Shown here: in pieces, positions 18,842 through 27,261 of the stretch
How the letters are laid out: each line of letters opens with the position of its first letter
How positions within the stretch are numbered: position 1 is the stretch's first letter
From: Cryptosporangium phraense
GTDB taxonomy: Bacteria; Actinomycetota; Actinomycetes; Mycobacteriales; Cryptosporangiaceae
Assembly: GCF_006912135.1 (NCBI RefSeq)
Contig: NZ_VIRS01000003.1
Location: forward strand, 248,001-312,000
Reading direction: 5' to 3'
Length of the DNA: 64,000 bases
The notes under the pieces: model-generated
Databases searched by the model: none
What the model was told of the DNA's origin: nothing
The model's input: the letters and a program-made list of their open reading frames with translations, nothing else
Program-made: the position numbers and the translations under genes

Positions 18842-19872
18842 GCGACTGGGCCGGTGTGGCACTCACCGTGGGGCTGCTGCTCGCCAACGCGTTCTTCGTC
18901 GCGGCCGAGTTCGCGCTGATCTCGGCCCGGCGGACGTCGATCGAGCCCCGGGCGGCCGCGGGGTCACGGGCCGCGCGCACGACGCTGCGGGCGATGGAGA
19001 ACGTCTCGCTGATGATGGCCGGAGCCCAGCTGGGCATCACGATCTGCTCGCTGGCGCTCGGTGCGGTCGGCGAGCCGGCCGTCGCGCACCTGATCGAGCG
19101 TCCGTTCTCGGCGCTGGGCATGCCCGACGACCTGCTCCACCCGGTCGCGTTCGCGATCGCGCTGTTCCTGGTCGTCGCCCTGCACGTGGTGATCGGCGAG
19201 ATGGTGCCGAAGAACATCGCGCTGGCCGGACCGGACCGGGCCGCGCTGCTGCTGGCGCCGCCGCTGGCGATGGTCGTCGTCGCGCTCAAGCCGGTGATCG
19301 TCGCGCTCAACGCGCTGGCCAACGGCATCCTGCGGCTGCTGCGGGTCGAACCGAAGGACGAGGTGACCAGCGCGTTCACCCGCGACGAGTTCGCCGACGC
19401 GGTGACCGAGTCGCGCAAGGCCGGGCTGCTCGAGCCGGCCGAGCACACGCTGCTGACCAGCGCGCTGTCGCTGGACGAGCGGACGGTCCGGCGGGTCGCG
19501 CTGCCGCTGTCGTCGCTGGTGACCGTGCCGGCCTCGGCGACGCTGGAGTTCGTCGAGGACACCGCCGCCCGCACCGGCTTCTCCCGGTTCCCGGTGGTCG
19601 ACGCGGGCGGGGCGCCGGCCGGCTACCTGCACCTCAAGGACGTCGTCATCGACACCGAGACCGAGGGGGTCCCGTACGACGCGACGATCCCGCCGGACCT
19701 CGTCCGGCCGCTCCCGACGGTCTCCCCGGACGCGACGATCCGTGAGGGCATCGCGACGCTCCGCGCGAGCGGGGCCCACCTGGCGCTGCTCGACGACGGG
19801 GTGTCGCTGGTCGCGCTGGAGGACATGTTGGAGGAGCTAGTGGGCGAGATCCACGACAGCGCCCACGCCTAG
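18838..19872 (+). CDS. CNNM/CorC family membrane protein with CBS domains, second copy
   Basis: 344 residues; starts at the ATGA overlap with the preceding paralog. It has the CNNM transmembrane domain (FFVAAEFALIS, GEMVPKNIALAG) and a CBS pair ending VALEDMLEELVGE, but stops there and lacks the CorC/HlyC C-terminal domain. Long-plus-short tandem pairs like this are common in actinobacteria and suggest a heteromeric complex. The last 36 bp overlap the 3' end of the convergent gene at 19837. Confidence 0.9.
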
Positions 19873-20694
19873 CTCGGAGGGACCGGCCAGGAGGAGGAGT
19901 TCGGCCCGGGTGCCGATGGCCGCGCGGCGGGACGGGTCCTTCCGGTAGGTGCGTAACGCGCGGGCCAGGAACTCCGGGTCGACCAGCGTGCCGCTCAGTT
20001 TCAGCCGGTACCAGAAGTAGCCGGGCTGGGGCGGGCGCCCGTAGAGGTCGGTCGGGTGGGGAGCGCCGAGGCCCGGCGTGCCCGGGCGGGCCTGCAGCCA
20101 GAGCACCCCGCGCCGGGCTTCGTGGCCGGTGGGTCCGCCGGGCGCGAACGCGTCCCAGGGGATCAGCCGGCCCCACGGTAACGGCGCGTTCACGACCAGC
20201 CCGGACGCGGTGAGGCGCAGGTGCGGCGGCCGGAACAGCGCCCAGACGTGGGCCCCGAGCGCGAGCACGGCCAGGACGACCAGCACCAGCCGCATCGCCT
20301 GCAGCGCCGGATCGCTGCCGGCCCCCGACCAGGACGTCCCGACCGGCAGGATCAGCCCGATCACCCCGGCCTGCGAGGCGAACAGCCAGCCGGACAACAG
20401 CGGGGTCACCGGCGCGGCGAAGGCCGGCTCGGCACGCCAGCGGCCGAGCGCGAACCCCGGGCGCGGCGGACGGCACCGCCGCCAGAACACCGCGAGATGG
20501 ACGAGCGGGACCGCACCGAACACGACCACGATCGCGCCGGTGAACAGTCCCAACCCGACATACCACGGGCCGGCGGTCAGCCACCCGACCCCGCTCGACC
20601 GGATCGTCACCATCAGTGCGAAGGTGAGCGCACCGAGTAACAGTGCGACTGCGCGGCTGCGCCGGACGAGTTGGGAGATCTCTTCCGGCGTCAT
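19837..20694 (-). CDS. Membrane protein of unknown function (paralog of the 34,162 gene)
   Basis: 285 residues from ATG 20694 (MTPEEISQLVRR). Four predicted transmembrane segments lie within residues ~20-150, followed by a cytoplasmic PH-like domain with LIPWDAFAPGG, a WLQARPGTPGLG stretch and LVDPEFLARALRTY. The same three blocks occur in the protein at 34,162, so the two are paralogs. It lies 32 nt downstream of an ABC permease gene and may belong to that operon. No known function; the last 36 bp overlap the CorC gene on the other strand. Confidence 0.75.
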   Translation of the reverse strand: MTPEEISQLVRRSRAVALLLGALTFALMVTIRSSGVGWLTAGPWYVGLGLFTGAIVVVFGAVPLVHLAVFWRRCRPPRPGFALGRWRAEPAFAAPVTPLLSGWLFASQAGVIGLILPVGTSWSGAGSDPALQAMRLVLVVLAVLALGAHVWALFRPPHLRLTASGLVVNAPLPWGRLIPWDAFAPGGPTGHEARRGVLWLQARPGTPGLGAPHPTDLYGRPPQPGYFWYRLKLSGTLVDPEFLARALRTYRKDPSRRAAIGTRAELLLLAGPSELGVGAVVDLAH

Positions 20695-20726
20695 GGGGCC
20701 GAGGATAGAGACTCGGAGTTGCGGCG

Positions 20727-21692
20727 CTAGCGCCTCGGACGAATTCGCCGGAAGGCCAGTCCGGCCAGGAGCGCGGCGAGTGCGCAGTACAGCGTCACCT
20801 CGATGACTTGGAACGTCCAGTATCGACCGGGCGGCTGGTACGTGACCCGCACGTGCAGGTCGAGCTTCTCGATACAGGCCGGGGCGGTCTCCGGCGACCG
20901 GGACACGCACTCGTGGTACCGGTCGAGGTCGACGACCCGGCCGTCCCGGCCGAGCAACCGGCTGGTGGAGACGACCAACGCGCCCGGAATCTTCAGGCCA
21001 CTGATGTCGGCGTCCGCGCCGAGGAAACTCAGGTTCGCGACGACCCCGGCGGTCATCGGCACCTCGCTCGCCACCGGCGTCCGGAAGTGCGGGCGGATCG
21101 TCGTCGGCACCAGGATCTGGACGACGATCACCAGCAGGCCGGTCAGCGCCATCGCGGGGAGCGTCCGCCTCAGCAGGAGGCCCAGCGTCGTCCCCAGCAG
21201 GAACGCGAAGAGCGCGTAGCCGAGCGGAGCGAGGTTGCGCAGGCCGAAGATCAGCCCGGTGAACCGGTCGCCGGCGACCGCGTCGTACGGGGACGCGGCC
21301 CAGGTCAGCAGCCCGCTGACGACCCCGGCGGCGACGACGGCGGCGAGCCCGACGACCAGCAGCTTCACCGCGAGCCAGCGGTACCGGGTGACGCTCTGGT
21401 TCCAGACCAGCCGATGCGTGCCGGTCTCCAGCTCGCGGGCGATCAGCGGAGCGCCCCAGAAGATGCCCAGGATCGGCGGGAGCAGGAGCAGGCCGGCGTC
21501 GACGAAGTACAGCAGGTTGACGTACTTGTCGGCGAACTCGGCGGCCAATGGGGCGCAGTTCGCCGTGCAGTCCACGTACGGGTCCTGACGGATCGTGAGG
21601 CCCAGCACGATCAGACCGACGGCGGCCAGGCCCAGCGCGAGGCCGCCGACGATCGCCGAGGCGCGGAACTGGCGCCAGCTCAGCCAGATCAT
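20727..21692 (-). CDS. ABC-2 type transporter permease
   Basis: 321 residues, starts MIWLSWRQFR, the usual opening of Streptomyces-type ABC-2 permeases. Six hydrophobic segments; LLLPPILGIFWGAPLIARELETGTHRL is the diagnostic amphipathic loop, split here into short motifs (WGAPLIARE, ETGTHRLVWNQS). A large external loop (about residues 205-290) lies between helices. ATG overlaps the ATPase stop by 4 nt. Second exporter of the window, divergent from its likely regulators at 22502-24585. Confidence 0.88.
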   Translation of the reverse strand: MIWLSWRQFRASAIVGGLALGLAAVGLIVLGLTIRQDPYVDCTANCAPLAAEFADKYVNLLYFVDAGLLLLPPILGIFWGAPLIARELETGTHRLVWNQSVTRYRWLAVKLLVVGLAAVVAAGVVSGLLTWAASPYDAVAGDRFTGLIFGLRNLAPLGYALFAFLLGTTLGLLLRRTLPAMALTGLLVIVVQILVPTTIRPHFRTPVASEVPMTAGVVANLSFLGADADISGLKIPGALVVSTSRLLGRDGRVVDLDRYHECVSRSPETAPACIEKLDLHVRVTYQPPGRYWTFQVIEVTLYCALAALLAGLAFRRIRPRR

Positions 21693-22393
21693 CGCAGGCT
21701 CCCCAGCACGAGCTCCTCCAGCGACGCGTGCGGCCCGTCGCGCAACAGGTCGCGGACGTCGCCGGCCAGGCGTACGCGTCCGTCGGCCAGCACGATCAGG
21801 TGGTCGCAGACTCGCTCGACGTCGGACAACAGGTGGGAGGAGAGCACGGCGCTGGCCGCCAGCTCGGTGACCGAGTCGCGGAGGTGGTCGAGGAACTCGA
21901 CGCGCGCGAGCGGGTCGAGGGCGGCCGCGGGCTCGTCGAGGATCAGCAGCTCGGGACGCTTCGCGACGGCGAGCGCGAGCGCGAGCTGGGCGCGCTGACC
22001 GCCGGAGAGCCGGCCGGCCTTCCGGCCGGGCTCGACGCCGATCGCGGCGATCCGGCGTTCGGCCAGGTCCGGGTCCCAGCGCGGGTTGAGGCGCGCGCCG
22101 AGGCGGAGGTGGTCGGCGACCGAGAGCGTCGGGTAGACCGGCGCGTCCTGGGCGACGAAGCCGACCCTGGCCAGGTGCTTCGCGTCGGCCGCGGGCGGGG
22201 CGCCGAGCACGCGCAGCGCGCCGGTCGTGGGGGAGAGAAGCCCACAGACGAGTTGGAGGAACGTGGACTTGCCTGCGCCGTTCGGTCCGACGAGCCCGAC
22301 GATGCGGCCGGCCGGGACGGTCAGCGTGACGTCGGTGAGGGCGGCTCGGCGGCCGTAACGTTTGCCCAGGTGAGTGGCGTGGAGGGATTCCAT
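21689..22393 (-). CDS. ABC transporter ATP-binding protein
   Basis: 234 residues. Walker A GPNGAGKST (about 36-44), signature LSGGQRAQLALA, Walker B LLILDEPAAALDPLAR and the H-loop VLSSHLL are intact. Couples ATP hydrolysis to the permease encoded immediately after it. The GTG/ATG starts of this gene and the sensor kinase at 22502 face away from each other with about 110 bp between them, the usual layout when a two-component system controls an exporter. Confidence 0.93.
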   Translation of the reverse strand: MESLHATHLGKRYGRRAALTDVTLTVPAGRIVGLVGPNGAGKSTFLQLVCGLLSPTTGALRVLGAPPAADAKHLARVGFVAQDAPVYPTLSVADHLRLGARLNPRWDPDLAERRIAAIGVEPGRKAGRLSGGQRAQLALALAVAKRPELLILDEPAAALDPLARVEFLDHLRDSVTELAASAVLSSHLLSDVERVCDHLIVLADGRVRLAGDVRDLLRDGPHASLEELVLGSLR

Positions 22394-22501
22394 GGGGCTG
22401 AGCCTGGGCGGTGGGCGGCCCGGGCGCGCCGGTCGTCGGACGGGTTACGGCAGTACTTTCGACCGGTTCGGGCGGCGGGGCAGTTTTCGTAGGGTGCTCG
22501 G

Positions 22502-23935
22502 GTGTGGACGCGACTTCTCGGTAACGCGGTGTTGGGCGTCGGGTGTGCGGCCGGTGTGGTGGTGACCGCGGTGGCGATCCGGGTGAGCTGGGGTGGGGCT
22601 TACTGGGTGCCGGGGGTGGTGAGTGGGGTCGCGCTGACCGGGTGTGCGCTGGTGCGGCATCGGTGGGTGGTGGGGGCGGCGGTCGTTGGGGTGGTGGTCG
22701 CGGGGGTGGCGGCTGTGGTGGCCGGGGTGTTCGGGTGGCCCGACGAGCCGAGCCCGGTCGCCGCGTTCGGCCTCGCCGTGCTGGTCGCGACGGGTCTGCG
22801 CGGGGCGGACGGGGACGGTTCGGCCGCGCGGGCCTCTCGGGGTGGCGGGGCGGGGCGGGCTTTCCGGGGTGGCGGGGCGGGGCGGGCTTTCCGGGGTGGC
22901 GGGGCGGGGTGGCCCGGGCGCGGTCTCGGGGCGGCGGTGGCTGGTGGGGGGATCGTGGTCGTGAGCGGGAGCCTGGTGGGCGGGTTGGCCGGCGGCGGTG
23001 GGGTTGGGCCGGTGCCGGTCGTGGACCTCGTGCTGGTGGTGGGTGGGGTGGCGGTCGGGCTGGGGCTGCGGGCGGTCGACGAGCGGCGGCGGGCGGCCCG
23101 GGACGCGGTCCGGCGGGAGGAGCGGCTCGAGCTCGCGCGCGACCTGCACGACGTCGTCGCGCACCACGTCACCGGGATCGTCGTCCAGGCCCAGGCGGCC
23201 CGGCTCGCCACCCGGCGCGACGCGTCGCTCGCGCCGCTGAGCGGGCCGCTCGAGGGCATCGAGACCGCCGGTACGGAGGCGCTGGCCGCGATGCGTCGGG
23301 TCGTCGGCGTGCTGCGCGACTCGGCCGACGCCGCTCCGCGCACCGCCGAGGACCTGCCGGACCTCCTGGACTCCTTCGCCGCCCGCGGCGGTCCGGTGCT
23401 GCACCGGCAGCTGCCCGACGGGGCCGGCCGCCCGCCCGAGCTGACGTCCACCGTCTACCGGGTGGTGCAGGAGGCGCTGACCAACGTGTCGCGCCACGCG
23501 ACGCAGGCGTCGACGGTGTCGGTCGCGGTCGTCGAGGACGGCGACCGGCTCACGGTCGAGGTGATCGACGACGGACCGCCAGCGTCGTCGCGGGGCGCAC
23601 GCAGCGGTTACGGGCTGATCGGGATGCGCGAGCGGGTCGAGTCGCTGGGCGGAGTGCTGCAAGCGGGCCCCCGCGAGGGAGGCGGATGGTCGGTCCGCGC
23701 CGAACTGTCGGTGGCGGGATCAACGGCGTCCGGGTCGCCCGCGGCCGGGTCATCCGCGGGTGGGCCGCCCGCGGGTGGGCCGCCCGTGGGCGGGTCGCCC
23801 GTGGGCGGGCCGTCCGGGGCCGGGCCGTCCGGGGCCGGGCCGTCCGGGGCCGGGCCGTCCGGGGCCGGGCCGTCCGGGGCCGGGCCGTCCGCGGGCGGGT
23901 CGCCCGTGGGCGGGCCTCCGGGGGGTGAGCTGTGA
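22502..23935 (+). CDS. Sensor histidine kinase with repeat-expanded linker and tail
   Basis: 477 residues, GTG start. About four hydrophobic segments in residues 1-185, interrupted by a Gly/Arg-rich stretch (about 111-138) encoded by three 27-bp repeats. Phospho-acceptor box LARDLHDVVAHHV with His216; HATPase with LTNVSRHA, VIDDGPP and GYGLIGMRER. After residue 410 comes a tail of 13 five-residue repeats (GPSGA, GSPVG, GPPAG types) encoded by a 15-bp minisatellite, then Glu-Leu-stop. The tail is probably disordered. Overlaps the response regulator by 4 nt (GTGA). Confidence 0.9.
   Translation: MWTRLLGNAVLGVGCAAGVVVTAVAIRVSWGGAYWVPGVVSGVALTGCALVRHRWVVGAAVVGVVVAGVAAVVAGVFGWPDEPSPVAAFGLAVLVATGLRGADGDGSAARASRGGGAGRAFRGGGAGRAFRGGGAGWPGRGLGAAVAGGGIVVVSGSLVGGLAGGGGVGPVPVVDLVLVVGGVAVGLGLRAVDERRRAARDAVRREERLELARDLHDVVAHHVTGIVVQAQAARLATRRDASLAPLSGPLEGIETAGTEALAAMRRVVGVLRDSADAAPRTAEDLPDLLDSFAARGGPVLHRQLPDGAGRPPELTSTVYRVVQEALTNVSRHATQASTVSVAVVEDGDRLTVEVIDDGPPASSRGARSGYGLIGMRERVESLGGVLQAGPREGGGWSVRAELSVAGSTASGSPAAGSSAGGPPAGGPPVGGSPVGGPSGAGPSGAGPSGAGPSGAGPSGAGPSAGGSPVGGPPGGEL
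22834..22914 (+). repeat. Three 27-bp in-frame tandem repeats
   Basis: Period 27 around GGGGTGGCGGGGCGGGGCGG within the kinase gene; copies 2 and 3 share nearly all bases. Each encodes a nine-residue FRGGGAGRA-like unit, so copy number change keeps the frame. Confidence 0.85.
23732..23926 (+). repeat. Thirteen copies of a 15-bp in-frame minisatellite
   Basis: Units of 15 bp, codon-aligned, such as GGGCCGTCCGGGGCC (five identical copies at 23807-23881) and GGGTCGCCCGTGGGC variants either side. Encodes the kinase's C-terminal pentapeptide tail. The five identical copies point to recent expansion. Confidence 0.9.
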
Positions 23936-24585
23936 GGATCCGGCTGCTCGTCGCGGACGATCAGGCCATGGTGCGCAGTGGACTCCGGCTGATCCTCGAG
24001 GATCAGCCGGACTTCGAGGTGGTCGCCGAGGCGGCCGACGGGGCCGCGGCCGTCGCGCTGGCCCGGCAGCACCGCCCGGACGTGTGCCTCGTCGACATCC
24101 GGATGCCCCGGCTCGACGGGATCGAGGTCACCCGTGCGCTAGCCGGGCCGCACGTGACCGACCCGCTGCGGGTCGTCGTCGTGACCACGTTCGACACGGA
24201 CGAGTACGTGTACGGCGCCCTGCGCGCCGGCGCCACCGGGTTCCTGCTCAAGGACGCCGGCCCGGCGCTGCTCGTCGAGGCGGTCCGAGCCGCTCACGCC
24301 GGCGATGCGCTGGTGTCGCCCTCGATCACCGTCCGTCTGCTCCGGACGCTCCGCGGCCCGCTCGAGCGTCGCAAAATAACAAGCCCGGAGCGGCCGCTAT
24401 CCGATCGCGAACTCGACGTCGTCCGCGAGATCGCCCGCGGGCGGACCAACCGCGAGATCGCCGCCGACCTGTTCATCTCGCTCAGCACGGTCAAGGGCCA
24501 TGTCGCCGGTATCCAGGCCAAACTCGGCGTGGGGAACCGCGTCCAGATCGCGGCCTGGGCCTGGGAGAACCAGATCGTCGGCTAG
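23932..24585 (+). CDS. Response regulator, NarL/FixJ family
   Basis: 217 residues from GTG 23932 within the GTGA overlap. Receiver with acidic pair ADD at 8-10, Asp55 in VCLVDIRMP, and LLKDAGP; LuxR HTH in the C terminus (LSDRELDVVREIARGRTN, STVKGHVAGIQAKLG). Partner of the kinase just upstream and probable regulator of the divergent ABC exporter. Complete and intact. Confidence 0.93.
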   Translation: MRIRLLVADDQAMVRSGLRLILEDQPDFEVVAEAADGAAAVALARQHRPDVCLVDIRMPRLDGIEVTRALAGPHVTDPLRVVVVTTFDTDEYVYGALRAGATGFLLKDAGPALLVEAVRAAHAGDALVSPSITVRLLRTLRGPLERRKITSPERPLSDRELDVVREIARGRTNREIAADLFISLSTVKGHVAGIQAKLGVGNRVQIAAWAWENQIVG

Positions 24586-24677
24586 ATGAGTCTTGCAGAA
24601 GGCGGTAGTGGCGCCGGCGGCGCCAGGTGGTCGGTAATCCGGCCGCGATGCAGAACAGATGCGCGACGCCTTGCTGT

Positions 24678-24722
24678 GGGCGGCTTCGAACGGGCGGGCT
24701 GGGGGCGGCTTCGAACGGGCGG
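24678..24722. repeat. 20-bp direct repeat
   Basis: GGGCGGCTTCGAACGGGCGG occurs at 24678-24697 and 24703-24722, five bases apart, inside the non-coding stretch. Confidence 0.8.
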
Positions 24723-24797
24723 CCTTCCCGGATCCCGGCCTGCGGCGACGGCGCTTTCTGGCTGGTGCGCGCTCGCAAATTCGTCTGCTGCTTTCCG

Positions 24798-24845
24798 GGA
24801 TTGGTCAACTTACCTGACCAAGTAGTCAGGAAAGTTGACCAATCC
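24798..24845. repeat. Long imperfect palindrome (21-bp arms, 6-nt loop)
   Basis: Arms 24798-24818 and 24825-24845 match at 20 of 21 positions (GGATTGGTCAACTT... against ...AAGTTGACCAATCC), loop CAAGTA. AT content is far above the surroundings. Could be a repressor operator, a terminator or the end of a lost mobile element. Confidence 0.75.
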
Positions 24846-25133
24846 GCAGAACGCCACGGATCGGCCAGAACCGTTGGTGGCCTGTGCGGCTACAACAAGC
24901 TGCCGAAAGCCGCCGACAGCTGCCGACAGCCGGGCAAGCCTCCGCGTCGCCGCCTGGCCCCCGGCGCGGATCGGCGCCGATTCCCGCTACCTGCCCGCTA
25001 GCTCTCCACGATTTGCCGAGAAATCGGCCTTCTGCCGAGCTCTACAAGCCCGGAAAGCCGTCAAACCGCGCGCCGCACCTGAGGGCTGCCTCGTAATTCG
25101 GTCCGGGCGGCCGTGACCGGCCTCGGTCCGGGC

Positions 25134-25817
25134 TCAGACGGTCGCGGTGAGGTTGTGCATGTAGGCGATTCCGCGGGCGGCGTGGGCTGCGCCGGTGCCG
25201 CAGCGACGGCAGTCGCGGAGGATTTTCCAGTTCTTCATCCGGGCCATAACGTGTTCGACGCGGGCACGGACGCCGCGGTGAGCGCGGTTGTGGTCTTTCT
25301 TTTCAGTCCGGCATCGGGGTCTTGTCGCGGTTGCGGCGGTGCGGGATGACGACGCCGGTGCAGCGGGGTCCGCGGTAGGCGATGACGGTCGCGTCGCGGG
25401 TCGTCCAGGCGGCGCCGGAGTCCTCGTAGACGGTGCAGTCGTTGCGGCTGCCCGCTTCCGGGTCACCGCAGGAGACGACGAGTTGGGTGTCGGCGTCGAT
25501 GACGGCCTGCACGTTCACTGAGTACCGGTAGTTCTTCGACCGTGCGGTGATGGCCTGGTCGCGGACCGGGATCAGGGTGCCGTCGACGATGAGACCGTCT
25601 CGGGTGAGTGCCGGCGGACCACCGGTGAGAGCGGCGCGAGCCGGTCGATGATGCGGTGCACGGCGGCCTGTTTGATCCCGAACAGCGGCGCGACTTGGCG
25701 CATCGTCAGATTCGTGCGGTAGTAGACCGCGACCAGCAGGACCCGGTCGGCCAGCGGCAGGCACCACGGCCGTCCGGGTCGTCGGTCCGCGACGCCGACA
25801 ACACCACCGCGCAGCAC
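25134..25817 (-). pseudogene. IS5-type transposase, broken by two frameshifts
   Basis: Three consecutive minus-strand frames make up one DDE transposase. Frame one (from GTG 25817) has the N-terminal HTH with PLADRVLLVAVYYRTN and FGIKQAAVHRIIDRL, ending at HSPETV; frame two (about 25590 to 25310) carries on with IVDGTLIPVRD, SKNYRYSVN and GSRNDC; frame three (to 25134) gives RARVEHVMARMKNWKILRDCR and the terminal MHNLT. Shifts fall near 25590 and 25310. The extreme N terminus is also missing. No terminal repeats or target duplication could be identified, so the element is an old remnant. Confidence 0.85.
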
Positions 25818-25854
25818 CCAACGACGAGCACAGCCCGTGCTTACGAGTCAGGCC

Positions 25855-26652
25855 TTAGAGCTTGCGGGCTACTCCGCTGTAGACGGCGAGTTCCTTCGGG
25901 TGGGTGCCGGGTTCGGGGCGCCACAGTGGGTTCGAGACGACGCCCGGCTCGACCAGCTCCAGGCCGTCGAAGAACGCGGTGATCTGCTCGACGGTACGCA
26001 GCGTGTAGTCGGGCGCGCCCTCGACGTGGGCGGTCCGGGCGGCGGTGTCGTTCTGCGGCGTCGTGATGCTGTCGTTGATCGCGAGGTAGCTGCCCGGCGC
26101 CAGCGCGTCGACGATCTCGCGGACGACACCGGCGGGATCGTGCTCGTCGGGGATGTGGCCCAGGATGCCGACCAGGATCACCGCGACCGGCTGGGAGAAG
26201 TCGAGCGTCGCCGCGGCGGCCCGGAGGATGCCCTTCACGTCCCGGGCGTCGGCGTCCACGTAGTCGGTGGCGCCCTCCGGGCTGCTGGTGAGCAGCGCGC
26301 GGGCGTGTACGAGCACCAGCGGGTCGTTGTCGACGTAGACGACCCGGGACTCGGGGGCGAGGCGCTGGGCCAGCTCGTGCGTGTTGTTCGCGGTCGGCAG
26401 GCCCGGGCCGATGTCGAGGAACTGGCGGATGCCGGCCTCACCGGCCAGGAACCCGACGGCGCGGGCCAGGAACTGGCGGCCGGCCCGGGCGAACTCCACC
26501 ATCTCGGGAAGCTGCGCGGTGATCGCCTCGGCGGCGGCCCGGTCCGCGGCGAAGTTGTCTTTCCCGCCGAGCAGGTAGTCCCACATGCGGGCGCCGGCCG
26601 GTTGGTCGGTACGGAGGCGGGCCTGCAGGTCGGAGTTGGGGCCAGTGGTCAT
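25855..26652 (-). CDS. SAM-dependent methyltransferase, PF04672 (DUF574) family
   Basis: 265 residues from ATG 26652; a GAGAGGGG ribosome site is 7 nt upstream, while the ATG at 26658 is too close to it. ARMWDYLLGGKDNFAADR is the family hallmark; QFLDIGPGLPT is motif I and VVYVDNDPLVLVHARALL the acidic SAM-ribose loop. This family is almost confined to actinobacteria, usually in many copies of unknown substrate. A paralog lies at 28302, with a GNAT and a helical unknown between them. Confidence 0.92.
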   Translation of the reverse strand: MTTGPNSDLQARLRTDQPAGARMWDYLLGGKDNFAADRAAAEAITAQLPEMVEFARAGRQFLARAVGFLAGEAGIRQFLDIGPGLPTANNTHELAQRLAPESRVVYVDNDPLVLVHARALLTSSPEGATDYVDADARDVKGILRAAAATLDFSQPVAVILVGILGHIPDEHDPAGVVREIVDALAPGSYLAINDSITTPQNDTAARTAHVEGAPDYTLRTVEQITAFFDGLELVEPGVVSNPLWRPEPGTHPKELAVYSGVARKL

Positions 26653-26742
26653 GTGCATGCCCCTCTCGGCTGAGACCGTCGTGCCTGTAGGAAGCATAGT
26701 GACCATCCACACAGACGCGTTCGTACCCCTCAAATCGGGTCT

Positions 26743-27261
26743 TCACCTGCGGATACTCTGCAGTGGCCGGTCGAAGAAGAGCGTGGTTCCGTGGACCGGG
26801 TCGGGTTCGGTCCGGCCGGTCTCGGTGAAGCCGACCTTGGCCAGCACGCGACGGCTCGCGGTGTTCCAGTCGCGAACCGTCGCCCACAGACGTTCGTATC
26901 CGGACGCTCGCGCCCAGCCCAGCACCGCCCACGAGGCCTCGGTGGCGTATCCGTGGCCCCAGGCGCGGCGCAGCAACTCGTAGGCCAGCTCCGGCTCGTC
27001 GGCCGGAAAGCGTTCGGTCCGGACCAGCCCGCAGTACCCGACGACGTCGTGGGTGGCCGTCCGCTCGATGGCCAGCAGGCCGGTCGACGACGGCCGGCTC
27101 CGGCGGATCGCGTCCTCGAGGTCGGCGACGGTGGGGTGGCCGGCGGCGTCGATCCGGCGGTGGGGCGGGACGCGCGGATCCCGTTCGGTCCACAGCTCCC
27201 GCTGGATGGCCGCTTCGTCCACCCGCCACGGCCTGAGCAGCAGGCGCTCCGTCGTCAGCAT
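26743..27261 (-). CDS. GNAT family N-acetyltransferase
   Basis: 172 residues of the RimJ/RimL-like acetyltransferase type. TERLLLRPWRVDDEA-like opening (TERLLLRPWRVDEAA), then the acetyl-CoA loop ELLRRAWGHGYATEA (about residues 94-108, Q/RxxGxG/A variant RRAWGHGYA), and the closing NTASRRVLAKVGF. Substrate unknown, probably an N-terminal amine or small molecule. Its start overlaps the end of the upstream gene by 7 nt, indicating one operon. Confidence 0.88.
   Translation of the reverse strand: MLTTERLLLRPWRVDEAAIQRELWTERDPRVPPHRRIDAAGHPTVADLEDAIRRSRPSSTGLLAIERTATHDVVGYCGLVRTERFPADEPELAYELLRRAWGHGYATEASWAVLGWARASGYERLWATVRDWNTASRRVLAKVGFTETGRTEPDPVHGTTLFFDRPLQSIRR

Larger units (their letters stand above)
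24586..25133. other. Non-coding stretch with repeats and a long hairpin
   Basis: About 550 bp between the response regulator and a dead transposase. Several short frames are open but none shows codon bias, a ribosome site or any recognisable domain. It contains a 20-bp direct repeat, a 21-bp-arm hairpin, and locally lower GC than the flanks. The neighbouring transposase relic suggests this is eroded mobile DNA. Confidence 0.6.

Noticed and set aside
23732-23926. Tandem array as possible CRISPR
   Set aside because: Repeats are contiguous 15-mers without spacers and encode a peptide tail; no cas genes.
24586-25133. Several open frames of 60-125 codons
   Set aside because: No ribosome site, no typical codon bias and no domain similarity; region treated as non-coding.
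25100-25870. Terminal inverted repeats of the IS5-type element
   Set aside because: Compared both flanks by eye; no convincing pair was found.
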